Assembly (NCBI GenBank): GCA_021802085.1
Contig: JAKAAZ010000068.1
Location: forward strand, 1 to 16,109
Reading direction: 5' to 3'
Length of the DNA stretch: 16,109 nucleotides
From: Acidobacteriota bacterium
Lineage (GTDB): Bacteria > Acidobacteriota > Terriglobia > Terriglobales > Acidobacteriaceae
Shown one piece after another: positions 7,846 through 14,160 of this stretch. Within the stretch, counting starts at the first letter, position 1; each line of letters starts with the position of its first letter. The notes below the pieces were generated by a model. The model made no database searches. It worked only from the letters and a program-made list of their open reading frames with translations, and was not told where the DNA came from. The position numbers and the translations under genes are program-made.

Positions 7846-7873
7846 AAAAAGTCCGCATTCAGCGGACTTTTTT
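7846..7873 (+). terminator. Intrinsic terminator after propeller pair
   Basis: AAAAAGTCCGC, loop ATTCA, GCGGACTTTTTT: a perfect stem ending in six T residues, 34 bases after the stop codon at 7812. The A-run on the left arm means it could also terminate minus-strand transcription. The left-arm sequence AAAGTCCGCA also occurs at 7821-7830, so the right arm has a second possible pairing partner. Confidence 0.85.
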
Positions 7874-7962
7874 CTTCCACCATGATTCATCTTTCCCCGC
7901 CATCGCTCCGTACGAAGTAATACAGCGGATCTACAGATACCGTATTCAAAATCAGAGGAGTC

Positions 7963-7992
7963 ATTCTTCGGTCGCCGCAGCGACCGAAGAAT
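7963..7992. repeat. Perfect 13-bp inverted repeat
   Basis: ATTCTTCGGTCGC, loop CGCA, GCGACCGAAGAAT, with no mismatch. There is no T-run, so it is not a classical terminator. It resembles palindromic elements dispersed in acidobacterial intergenic regions, which is recollection and not a search result. It may instead be a binding site or an mRNA structure. Confidence 0.6.
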
Positions 7993-8058
7993 CCAGAAGG
8001 TGATGACAGAGTTCACGAGGCGCATAATGTCTGGGCTCACTTCGCCGTACCGGGCCTG

Positions 8059-8081
8059 CTGAGCGAAGTCGGAGCGTTCAG
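8059..8081. repeat. Weak inverted repeat
   Basis: CTGAGCG pairs with CGTTCAG (one G-T pair) around a nine-base loop. It lies 66 bases after the perfect hairpin and could be a decayed part of the same dispersed element. It is short enough to occur by chance. Confidence 0.25.
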
Positions 8082-8143
8082 AATGGCTCTCTACCGCAAA
8101 TCGCCACACAAACGGTAAACGCGCCATACAGTCGCCGGGGTGG

Positions 8144-8500
8144 ATGCATGAATCGAAGAAAGTTTCTTCGCGCTACGGAGATTTCGACCATTGGACGATC
8201 CATGGTCCTTCGTGGCCGAAAACGAAACAAATCCAGCTTACCGAGGGAACGCGATACCGTCTAATTTCTTATAACCGGAGCGATGATATTCATCCCGTGC
8301 ATCTCCACCGGCACAGTTTTGAACTGATATCCTTGAACGGCAAGTCGACGGCTGGAATTTTTAAAGATGTAGTTCTGTTGCAGACACGCGCAAAGACGGA
8401 AGTAGCTTTTACAGCGAATCATCCCGGCAAAACCCTGGTTCACTGTCATCGGCAAGATCATATGGATCCCGGCTTCATGATGCTGTTCGACTATGCTTAA
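8144..8500 (+). pseudogene. Orphan C-terminal cupredoxin domain of a multicopper oxidase
   Basis: The 118 residues match only the last cupredoxin domain of a three-domain multicopper oxidase. HPVHLHRHSFEL (50-61) supplies type 1/2/3 copper ligands. HCHRQDH (100-106) supplies the Cys and His ligands bridging the type 1 and type 3 sites. The residue five after His106 is Phe111, so the usual axial Met is absent, as in high-potential laccases; Met112 is one later. Intact family members run to several hundred residues with a signal peptide and an N-terminal copper domain. None of that is present, and the upstream frame closes at 8060. Without its partner domain the trinuclear centre cannot form, so it is most likely a gene remnant. 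A standalone expressed cupredoxin is less likely. Its end overlaps the next frame by eight bases. Confidence 0.8.
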
Positions 8501-9392
8501 ATATTTAAGAGAACTGGACCTGAGGATGCATCTGTCGCTGGCTCGAATCCGTCTGTCCATGGGCCTGCTGGCACTGATCCTCATTTTCGCGGCGCCTGGA
8601 TTTTTGCATGCCCAGAACAACTACGAAATCCAAGTCTATCCGTCCGAGACGATTGCCCCGAAAACCCTGCTCACGGAATTGCACAGCAACTACACCGTGG
8701 AGGGCAGCACCACGACTCAGTATGGGATGCTGCCCACCCAAGGTCAGGAACATGAAACCATCGAGCTGACCCAGGGCATTACAAACTGGTCGGAAGTTGG
8801 GTTTTATATTTTTACCGAGGAAAAGAACGGGAGCGGCGTGCAGTGGGTCGGCGATCACATCCGTCCGCGCGTGCGCGCTCCTCTCAGTTGGCATCTGCCG
8901 GTGGGCCTGAGCCTTTCGAATGAGATCGGGTATGCCCGCGCGGCATATGCGAATCCAACCTGGTCCTGGCAGATCATGCCGATCGTCGATCAGACCCTGG
9001 GGAAATGGTACTGGTCCGTGAATGGAACCATGAACTGGGGTATCCATCCCGTCTCCCTCCCTCCCGGTTCCACCCCGGAAGAAATTGCATATTACTACCG
9101 CGATGTCTCGCCGCATGGAGTGACCTTCGGACCCGCCGCCACGCTGACGTATCAGCCTTCCAAGCTCTACAACTTCGGTATTGAATATTACGGATACTAC
9201 GGTGAGTTCGGCAATTTCGTTTCCCTCCACAATCAGCAACAGCAATTCTTCCCGGTGGTGAATCTGTTCGTCTCGCCCAAGTGGGAGATCAATATTGGCG
9301 CCGGATGGGGAGCGACGGCATCCACGGACCATCTGATCGTGAAGGGAATCCTCGGACACTACTTCAACTGGGGCGACTGGAAACATCATTAG
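8493..9392 (+). CDS. Outer-membrane beta-barrel protein of unknown function
   Basis: The 299-residue frame starts with a basic stretch and a hydrophobic signal peptide (about 20-38), with probable signal peptidase I cleavage after FLHA (residue 40). The mature chain begins QNNYEIQVYPSETIAPKT and then alternates polar and aromatic residues in short strands (WSEVGFYIFTEE, WYWSVNGTMNWGI, LYNFGIEYYGYYGEF). It finishes with WEINIGAGWGATASTDHLIVKGILGHYFNW, typical of an outer-membrane barrel. I recognise it as a type common in acidobacteria but know no assigned function. The start is uncertain: 8493 overlaps the oxidase fragment, while ATGs at 8526 and 8559 keep the signal peptide and would remove the overlap. 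No good SD is present at any of them. A passive porin or transporter role is a guess. Confidence 0.8.
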   Translation: MLKYLRELDLRMHLSLARIRLSMGLLALILIFAAPGFLHAQNNYEIQVYPSETIAPKTLLTELHSNYTVEGSTTTQYGMLPTQGQEHETIELTQGITNWSEVGFYIFTEEKNGSGVQWVGDHIRPRVRAPLSWHLPVGLSLSNEIGYARAAYANPTWSWQIMPIVDQTLGKWYWSVNGTMNWGIHPVSLPPGSTPEEIAYYYRDVSPHGVTFGPAATLTYQPSKLYNFGIEYYGYYGEFGNFVSLHNQQQQFFPVVNLFVSPKWEINIGAGWGATASTDHLIVKGILGHYFNWGDWKHH

Positions 9393-9425
9393 AGCATTTT
9401 CACAGATAACGTAAGGTTTGGGTGC

Positions 9426-9450
9426 CCCATCCTAGCGCAGCTAGGGTGGG
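9426..9450. repeat. Dispersed-type hairpin (CCCATCC / GGGTGGG)
   Basis: CCCATCCTAGC, loop GCA, GCTAGGGTGGG: an 11-pair stem with one wobble pair, 33 bases after the barrel gene's stop codon and preceded by GGTGC. I recall similar GTGCCCCATCC...GGGTGGGA hairpins as abundant intergenic repeats in acidobacterial genomes; this was not checked. It lacks a T-run, so termination would not be of the classical intrinsic type. Confidence 0.6.
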
Positions 9451-9570
9451 ATAGCGCTATGTCCGCATTACAGCAACTGTGAAACTGGTCTAGTGTCCGC
9501 CGGGTATATCCGCCAGGCATCTGCATCGCTCCGCCACTCCGCGGAGCGATGTGCGTTTATGCTGGGAAGC

Positions 9571-10512
9571 ATGGCGTATTATCTTGGGCTGGATGCGGGA
9601 GGCACACGGACGGAATGCGCTCTCGCGCAGGATGACACCGTTCTTGCCCGCGCTTCCAGCGGCACCATCAAAATTCTGCTCGCCTCCGTGGAAGATGCGG
9701 AGAAAAACCTCGACGATCTGCTGCGCGCCATCTCCGCGCAGTCCGGCGTTGCGCTCGATTCCATCGCTTGCACCTGCGTCGGGCTGGCGGGCATTTCCGT
9801 GCCTCGCGTCGCGGACTGGGTCCGGCAGGCGTTGCAGGCCCGTGTCAGCGGCGATATTTTGCTGGCTGGCGATGAAGAGATCGCCCTCGATGCCGCTTTT
9901 TCCGGCGGCGCGGGCGTGCTGGTCGTGGCCGGAACCGGGTCGAACCTGATTGGCCGCGCCAGCGATGGACAGCTGATCCACGTGGGCGGCTGGGGTCCCG
10001 TGCTGGCCGATGAGGGATCGGGAAGCTGGATCGGAAGACAGGCGGTGCGCACCGTTTTCGACGCACTCGATCGCGATACCACCACCCTGCTGCTCCCAAA
10101 AATTCTGCAAGCCTGGTATCTGCCGAACGTAGCGGCCTTGATCGATGCCGCGAATCGCAACCCGAGCCCCGATTTCGCGGCGCTTACGCCCATCGTCGTC
10201 GAAGCCGCCCAGCAAGGCGATTTCTATGCCGCCCAGGTTCTGGAGCAGGCCGGACACTTTCTGGGAATGTATGCCGCGCTCGTCGTCCAGAGAGTCGAGG
10301 CGCTGGAAGGTGAGCGCGCCGCCTCTCTGGAGGTTGCCTTCACCGGCAGCATTCTGCGCCAAATTGCACCCGTGCGAGATGCGATGTTCGCCTTCATTCG
10401 GCGCGAACTTCCCGGGATACGAATCCGGCGGGAAGCCGTCGACTCCGTTCAAGGCGCGCTCTGGCGGGCTCGCCACGATCGACGCTCACAGCAGCCTGCA
10501 ATTCCTTACTGA
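9571..10512 (+). CDS. N-acetylglucosamine kinase, BadF/BadG/BcrA/BcrD ATPase family
   Basis: The predicted cytosolic kinase has 313 residues and the ASKHA (actin-like ATPase) fold. Phosphate-1 motif: LDAGGTRTECALA (Asp8, Gly10-Thr12). Phosphate-2: VVAGTGSN (121-125). The GlcNAc-kinase signature GGWGPVLADEGSGSWIG (Asp147, Glu148) aligns with the human NAGK segment around its DEGS motif. The C-terminal adenosine region is VAFTGSIL. The family phosphorylates GlcNAc or glucosamine at C6, producing the substrate for NagA, and nagA lies about 2.1 kb away on the opposite strand, which supports the assignment. The frame is open upstream to 9493 with an ATG at 9559. I chose 9571 because conserved sequence starts there and GGGAAG lies just before it. 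Glucosamine or a muropeptide sugar is a possible alternative substrate. Confidence 0.88.
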   Translation: MAYYLGLDAGGTRTECALAQDDTVLARASSGTIKILLASVEDAEKNLDDLLRAISAQSGVALDSIACTCVGLAGISVPRVADWVRQALQARVSGDILLAGDEEIALDAAFSGGAGVLVVAGTGSNLIGRASDGQLIHVGGWGPVLADEGSGSWIGRQAVRTVFDALDRDTTTLLLPKILQAWYLPNVAALIDAANRNPSPDFAALTPIVVEAAQQGDFYAAQVLEQAGHFLGMYAALVVQRVEALEGERAASLEVAFTGSILRQIAPVRDAMFAFIRRELPGIRIRREAVDSVQGALWRARHDRRSQQPAIPY

Positions 10513-10583
10513 ACCATTCGACCCCTCAGGAGTGATTTCCTAAGTTGGTGGAGCGGTTCTGACTGAGTGCTGTTGTACAAATC

Positions 10584-10871
10584 TCAGATTGCTCGTCGGG
10601 CCCAATCCAAGTTGCGCGCAACCAGCAGTTCGGTCATTTCTGCGTGGTGAGTGTTCTTCATGCTGATGGCATAGGTGTCGAAGTCATGTTCCTTTGCGAG
10701 CGTCTCGACGCCAACTGCATTATCATACGTCATCAGAAAGTCGCCCTTTAACGTTGCGGCGATAGCGAACAACGCAGCATGGTCAAGCTCATTATGGGCG
10801 TACAGGCGCTTACCCGCTTTCTTGCCCGCCGCGGTGTTGGCGTCGCGCTTCGTTAATGGCGTAGCGGCCAT
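10584..10871 (-). pseudogene. C-terminal remnant of a D12-class DNA adenine methyltransferase
   Basis: The 95-residue frame matches only the end of a D12-class N6-adenine methylase. AGKRLYAHNELDHAALFAIAATLKGDFLMTYDNA is followed by MKNTHHAEMTELLVARNL. In intact enzymes the catalytic DPPY motif sits right before this AGKRLY-like part. Here that place reads RDANTAAGKKAG, so DPPY is lost, and the SAM-binding N-terminal region is missing altogether. The frame stays open back to 10964, but that part overlaps the endonuclease gene and has no methylase features. I use the ATG at 10871, eleven bases after the endonuclease stop, with no good SD. The deletion point seems to lie at or just after that stop codon. 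It is presumably inactive. A small protein with a non-catalytic role is possible but unsupported. Confidence 0.72.
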
Positions 10872-10881
10872 CAATGCATCG

Positions 10882-11778
10882 TCAGCCAATACGGCTGGAA
10901 TACTCTCTGCGAAATTCTTCGTAGATGATTCGCAAGACTTTTTGCCGATCCTCCGCCTCATCAAAGTTCGCAGCCATCTTCAGTATCTCGTCTTTGTTAA
11001 TCGACTGGATCTTCATGTCGATGAGATACTGCTTTACGGCCTTCGAAACGTCGTCGATGATAAGGATCACATTTCCATCCTGCAATCGCCGTTCGTCGAA
11101 ATTCAGCTTCAGTTCCGCGTACACTTGTGCGGCCTCCGCCTGCGTATGAATTCTCAGTTTCTTGACTTGGTAGACTACACCGAAATTTGTGGAGAGGTCC
11201 ACTCCCTTATCATGGGCAGATGTACGGGTGTCACGGTAGATCTTACAGGCGAATTTTTCCAAATGTGCCTTGATCACCGCAAAGCTAAAAATTTCAAAGT
11301 TCGCTGGAGTTTTGGCGATGTGTTCCTCAATCAATCTTACGAAACGCTCCCTTGACTCAGCCAGCTCAGCACGCGTGGCCGATCCCTGCAAAAGGGGCAC
11401 TATCCCTAAATGCTGATTGATGTGACGCTGGATTTGTCCAGGGATCCACTCGCATAACACATCTGCGTCGTCGGTGTAAGGAGGCAATAATCTATATTTA
11501 AGGTGTCCAACTTGCTCCAACACTCCGTAGCGAGACATACGTGAGCCATACGCATCGTAGTATTTTGCCCCAATATGCATATCGTGCCCGAGGAAATCCT
11601 TCATTAGTTTGACGGCCGTGCCGTAAGCCTTCTGTAAATCTGAATCTGAAAATACTGCATTCTTTGTGGCGGAATATGTACGAACAAGGCCCAAAGTGAC
11701 AAGAGGCGCTATCACCTTGGTCTGCGAATTTTTCAGCATTCGCTCGATCTCTGCTTTGGAGGCTATGCCCGGATTCAT
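10882..11778 (-). CDS. HaeII-like type II restriction endonuclease
   Basis: The predicted cytosolic nuclease has 298 residues. The C-terminal half resembles the HaeII family: FEIFSFAVIKAHLEKF, then KGVDLSTNFGVVYQVKKLRI. There Asp194 and Gln204-x-Lys206 form a PD-(D/E)XK-like site with Gln in place of the first acid of the ExK pair. The family analog is GLDMxxNFGxxxQVKHL. Segments VILIIDDVSKAV and EILKMAANF follow. The N-terminal half (1-150) is mostly helical and probably holds target recognition. It starts nine bases after the stop of the NotI-like gene, with AAGG inside the gap, so the two are very likely translationally coupled. G+C is clearly lower than in flanking genes (22 of 60 bases at 11281-11340). 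The recognition site cannot be predicted. Family assignment rests on motif memory and is moderate. Confidence 0.65.
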   Translation of the reverse strand: MNPGIASKAEIERMLKNSQTKVIAPLVTLGLVRTYSATKNAVFSDSDLQKAYGTAVKLMKDFLGHDMHIGAKYYDAYGSRMSRYGVLEQVGHLKYRLLPPYTDDADVLCEWIPGQIQRHINQHLGIVPLLQGSATRAELAESRERFVRLIEEHIAKTPANFEIFSFAVIKAHLEKFACKIYRDTRTSAHDKGVDLSTNFGVVYQVKKLRIHTQAEAAQVYAELKLNFDERRLQDGNVILIIDDVSKAVKQYLIDMKIQSINKDEILKMAANFDEAEDRQKVLRIIYEEFRREYSSRIG

Positions 11779-11787
11779 CTATGCCCT

Positions 11788-12630
11788 TCACACTACGACT
11801 TTCTCGAATTCAGACTCAAGCTGGCACAGCACTTCTTCCTCTGATATGTCCTGAAATAGTTCCGGCTCGTGAAGGTTATCTGGTCGGCAAGTATAGACCG
11901 TTCGGCGGTACTCCAGGTGGAGTTCCGCTTCAGTATTCCTCGATGCTTCCAAGCCATAAATCAGCCACGCAATTTCAGCTTGTTCCTTTGGAACTTCGGC
12001 GGGGATAGGGAGGGTATCAAAAAAGCATTGATCAATTGCAATAGCCGACTTTTTCTTCAATTTGTCCAGAATGCCCCCTTTGAAAATGAGTTGTGGAGCA
12101 AGTCTCTTGCGCGATGAAGACAGATAATCAGGCCCAGGATTCTTCTTTCTGCTCTTCTCCCAATCAAGATTGAGATATTCTTCGCGATTCTCCATCAGAG
12201 GCTTAAAAAATGTTCTGCGCAAGTTACCACTGATATAGACCGTCTGTACTTCAAGTGAACCAAAATCCGTGACGACGCCATTCTTGTCGTAAGCGACCAG
12301 CACGACATCAATGTTTCCCGCCGATTTACCGTCCCTGTCTTTGAGTCGTACCTCGACCAGTGTTGTCCACTGAGTGCCCTTTGCAAAGAAGAACTCCGCA
12401 GCTTGATCCGCGATAATCCATTCCTGGCGTAAACGTACAGGACAAATGACAGCGAGATCGTTGCCATGAAAGATGGTGCAAACACCCAGGGGGTCAATGA
12501 TGCTATCTTTCGTGCAATTGGGAACTTTGTTGTTGTAAGGGCACAGTCGGTTCCGACGATAACGCTGCGCCTCCTCTGTGTTGCTGGTTGGCGGAAAACC
12601 AAAAAGCTCTGCAATCGGCTGTTTCGACAC
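11788..12630 (-). CDS. NotI-family restriction endonuclease
   Basis: The protein has 280 residues from a GTG start with GAGG nine bases upstream. The N-terminal IAELFGF is followed by a four-cysteine cluster, Cys30 (in LCPY), Cys39, Cys51 (in GVC) and Cys63 (in ICPVR). This is the same order and context as the iron-binding Cys4 fold of NotI. The catalytic region is E93, then NIDVVLVA (Asp108), then GSLEVQTVYISG, with Glu127-x-Gln129 matching NotI's LEIQT and replacing the usual ExK. NotI itself is somewhat longer (over 380 residues) and cuts a rare eight-base GC-only site. This protein's target is unknown. Upstream frame extension into nagA (to 12831) is rejected as shadow. The gap to nagA's stop is only 40 bases on the same strand, so read-through from nagA is likely. 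The gene is lower in G+C than nagA, which suggests horizontal transfer. Confidence 0.82.
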   Translation of the reverse strand: MSKQPIAELFGFPPTSNTEEAQRYRRNRLCPYNNKVPNCTKDSIIDPLGVCTIFHGNDLAVICPVRLRQEWIIADQAAEFFFAKGTQWTTLVEVRLKDRDGKSAGNIDVVLVAYDKNGVVTDFGSLEVQTVYISGNLRRTFFKPLMENREEYLNLDWEKSRKKNPGPDYLSSSRKRLAPQLIFKGGILDKLKKKSAIAIDQCFFDTLPIPAEVPKEQAEIAWLIYGLEASRNTEAELHLEYRRTVYTCRPDNLHEPELFQDISEEEVLCQLESEFEKVVV

Positions 12631-12670
12631 TCTACGCAACCTCGCTGACGATATCGTACGTCGTTTTATT

Positions 12671-13861
12671 TCATGCGCCAAAGACCTGGCCGTCCAAAAG
12701 TGTGCTGCGAATTTCGCCCGAGGGCGACAGCACGGTGATGTTGGCCGGACGCCCCGGCGCAAGCTCTCCATGCGTCTCGGCGAAGCCCGCCATATGCGCT
12801 GGATTCGTCGATGCGTACCGCGCTGCGACACCGTAGGAAGCTTGGGTGAATTTCACGAAGTTGCGCACCGCGCGATCCAGGGTCAACACGCTGCCCGCCA
12901 ATCTTCCCTCATACATGCACCTTCCGTTGGCCACCGTCACATTCATCGTGCCCAGCTTGTACACGCCGTCCGGCATTCCTGTGGCCGCAATCGAGTCGGT
13001 GACGAGTATGCCGCGGTCCGGCGTCTTCGCCTTGTGAAACAGCCGCACCAGCAGCGGATCGACGTGGATGCCATCGCAGATCAACTCGGCGAACAGGTGG
13101 ACCTCATCCAGTACGACCCCCAGCAGGCCAGGCTGGCGATGATCGAGCGGCCGCATGGCATTGAAGGTATGCGTCGCGCTGACGGCCCCCGCCGCAACTC
13201 CGGCCTGCGCCTCCGGAGTGGTAGCGTTGCTGTGCCCCAGGCTGACGCGAATCCCGAGTCGAACTGCTTCCTGAATCAATTCAATCGCGCCTGGCAACTC
13301 CGGCGCGACGGTCATCACAACGATGTGGCCGCGCGCCGCCTCCCAAAAGCGCCGCAGCAGGTCGATGGAGGGTTCCTGCAAATACTCTGCCGGCTGCACG
13401 CCGCGCTTGCTGTGGGAAAGAAACGGGCCTTCGAGATGGATGCCCAGCGGTTTCGCGCCGTGAAGGCTCACGGCTTCCCTGGAAGTCTCCTTCGCTCGCT
13501 CGATTTGCTGCGCCATTCCTTCCAGCGCGCACAACGTCATGTCGATCGGCGCCGTCACCGTGGTTGGCAGGTAGGCGGCGACACCGCGGCTCGCGAGAAA
13601 TTTTCCGATAGCATCGAATGCGTCGTCGGTGCCATCCATCGCGTTCTGCCCCATCGCGCCGTGCGTGTGGACATCGAAGTAACCGGGGACGAGCGTGGCA
13701 TCCGGGTAGTCGAGATGGCTCGCCCCTTCCGGAGGCGCCAGGGCCCCGCGCGACTCGATGCTGGTGATGCATCCATCTTCGATGGTGACCTGGGGCGCAT
13801 CGATTTCTGTCAGCGGAGTCAGCAGTTTCGCTGCCGTCAATACCGTAATCACAGTGGCCAT
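12671..13861 (-). CDS. nagA: N-acetylglucosamine-6-phosphate deacetylase
   Basis: NagA removes the acetyl group from GlcNAc-6-phosphate to give glucosamine-6-phosphate, in chitin and peptidoglycan sugar use. The 396-residue length fits the family. Amidohydrolase motifs are all present: GYFDVHTHGAMG (His65, His67), GIHLEGPFLS (Glu144), SLGHSNAT (His210), ATHTFNAM (His231), CDGIHVDP (His266) and the catalytic Asp in VTDSIAATG (Asp289). The frame is open upstream to 14044, but the family begins at MATVITVLTAAKLLTPL, and GGAAGGG lies just before this ATG. It is divergent from the HAD-UbiA gene. Its partner kinase lies beyond the restriction island, which suggests that the island split the pair. 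No regulator (NagC/NagR type) is visible in the window. Confidence 0.95.
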   Translation of the reverse strand: MATVITVLTAAKLLTPLTEIDAPQVTIEDGCITSIESRGALAPPEGASHLDYPDATLVPGYFDVHTHGAMGQNAMDGTDDAFDAIGKFLASRGVAAYLPTTVTAPIDMTLCALEGMAQQIERAKETSREAVSLHGAKPLGIHLEGPFLSHSKRGVQPAEYLQEPSIDLLRRFWEAARGHIVVMTVAPELPGAIELIQEAVRLGIRVSLGHSNATTPEAQAGVAAGAVSATHTFNAMRPLDHRQPGLLGVVLDEVHLFAELICDGIHVDPLLVRLFHKAKTPDRGILVTDSIAATGMPDGVYKLGTMNVTVANGRCMYEGRLAGSVLTLDRAVRNFVKFTQASYGVAARYASTNPAHMAGFAETHGELAPGRPANITVLSPSGEIRSTLLDGQVFGA

Positions 13862-14160
13862 CCCTTCCGCAGGCGTCTTGCCTGCATCCCAGTGTGCAAC
13901 CGCGCGAACCGTCGCCCGGCTGCATGTCGTCGTGGCTGGAAATTCCCGCGCACTACTAACGATATCAAGGCCAGCCGCGTCGCGCCCGAGCCGGAACGCC
14001 GCGCTCGGCTCATCCGCTTCCATCGCATTGGCATCCGCGCCCATTCCATCGACCGTTTTTGCGAGTGCGTCGGCTCGATCTGATGTAGCATCAAAGCAAA
14101 TTCGTGGACGAACGCGGAAAAATCAAAGCAGCTCTCTTGCAGCCGTGGGAGTTTCGAGGG
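13862..14160. promoter_or_regulatory. Divergent intergenic region nagA / HAD-UbiA
   Basis: These 299 bases must contain the promoters of both nagA (minus) and the HAD-UbiA gene (plus) if the chosen starts are right. Open frames cross it on both strands because of high G+C, but none has motifs. I see no convincing -10/-35 pair, operator palindrome or riboswitch. GGGAG at 14147-14151 is the probable SD for the plus-strand gene. Confidence 0.4.

Larger units (their letters stand above)
7874..8143. other. Gene-free, hairpin-rich gap
   Basis: No gene can be supported here. The minus-strand frame crossing this stretch has no family features and runs through the hairpins. The gap contains a perfect 13-base-pair hairpin (7963-7992) and a weaker seven-pair one (8059-8081). 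The plus-strand frame that leads into the multicopper oxidase fragment is closed upstream by TGA at 8060-8062, so no additional oxidase sequence lies here in that frame. Confidence 0.5.

Noticed and set aside
7417..8127. 236-residue minus-strand open frame crossing the terminator and hairpins
   Set aside because: It reads through an intrinsic terminator, a perfect hairpin and the antisense of the propeller gene, with no family resemblance.
8505..9389. 294-residue minus-strand open frame across the barrel gene
   Set aside because: The plus strand has a clear signal peptide and barrel strands. The antisense frame has no features.
13862..14044. N-terminal extension of nagA
   Set aside because: It has no similarity to amidohydrolases. 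Family length and the SD-like GGAAGGG favour 13861.
12578..14083. 501-residue plus-strand open frame across nagA
   Set aside because: nagA on the other strand carries every deacetylase motif. This frame is Arg/His-rich without any motif and begins inside the NotI-like gene.
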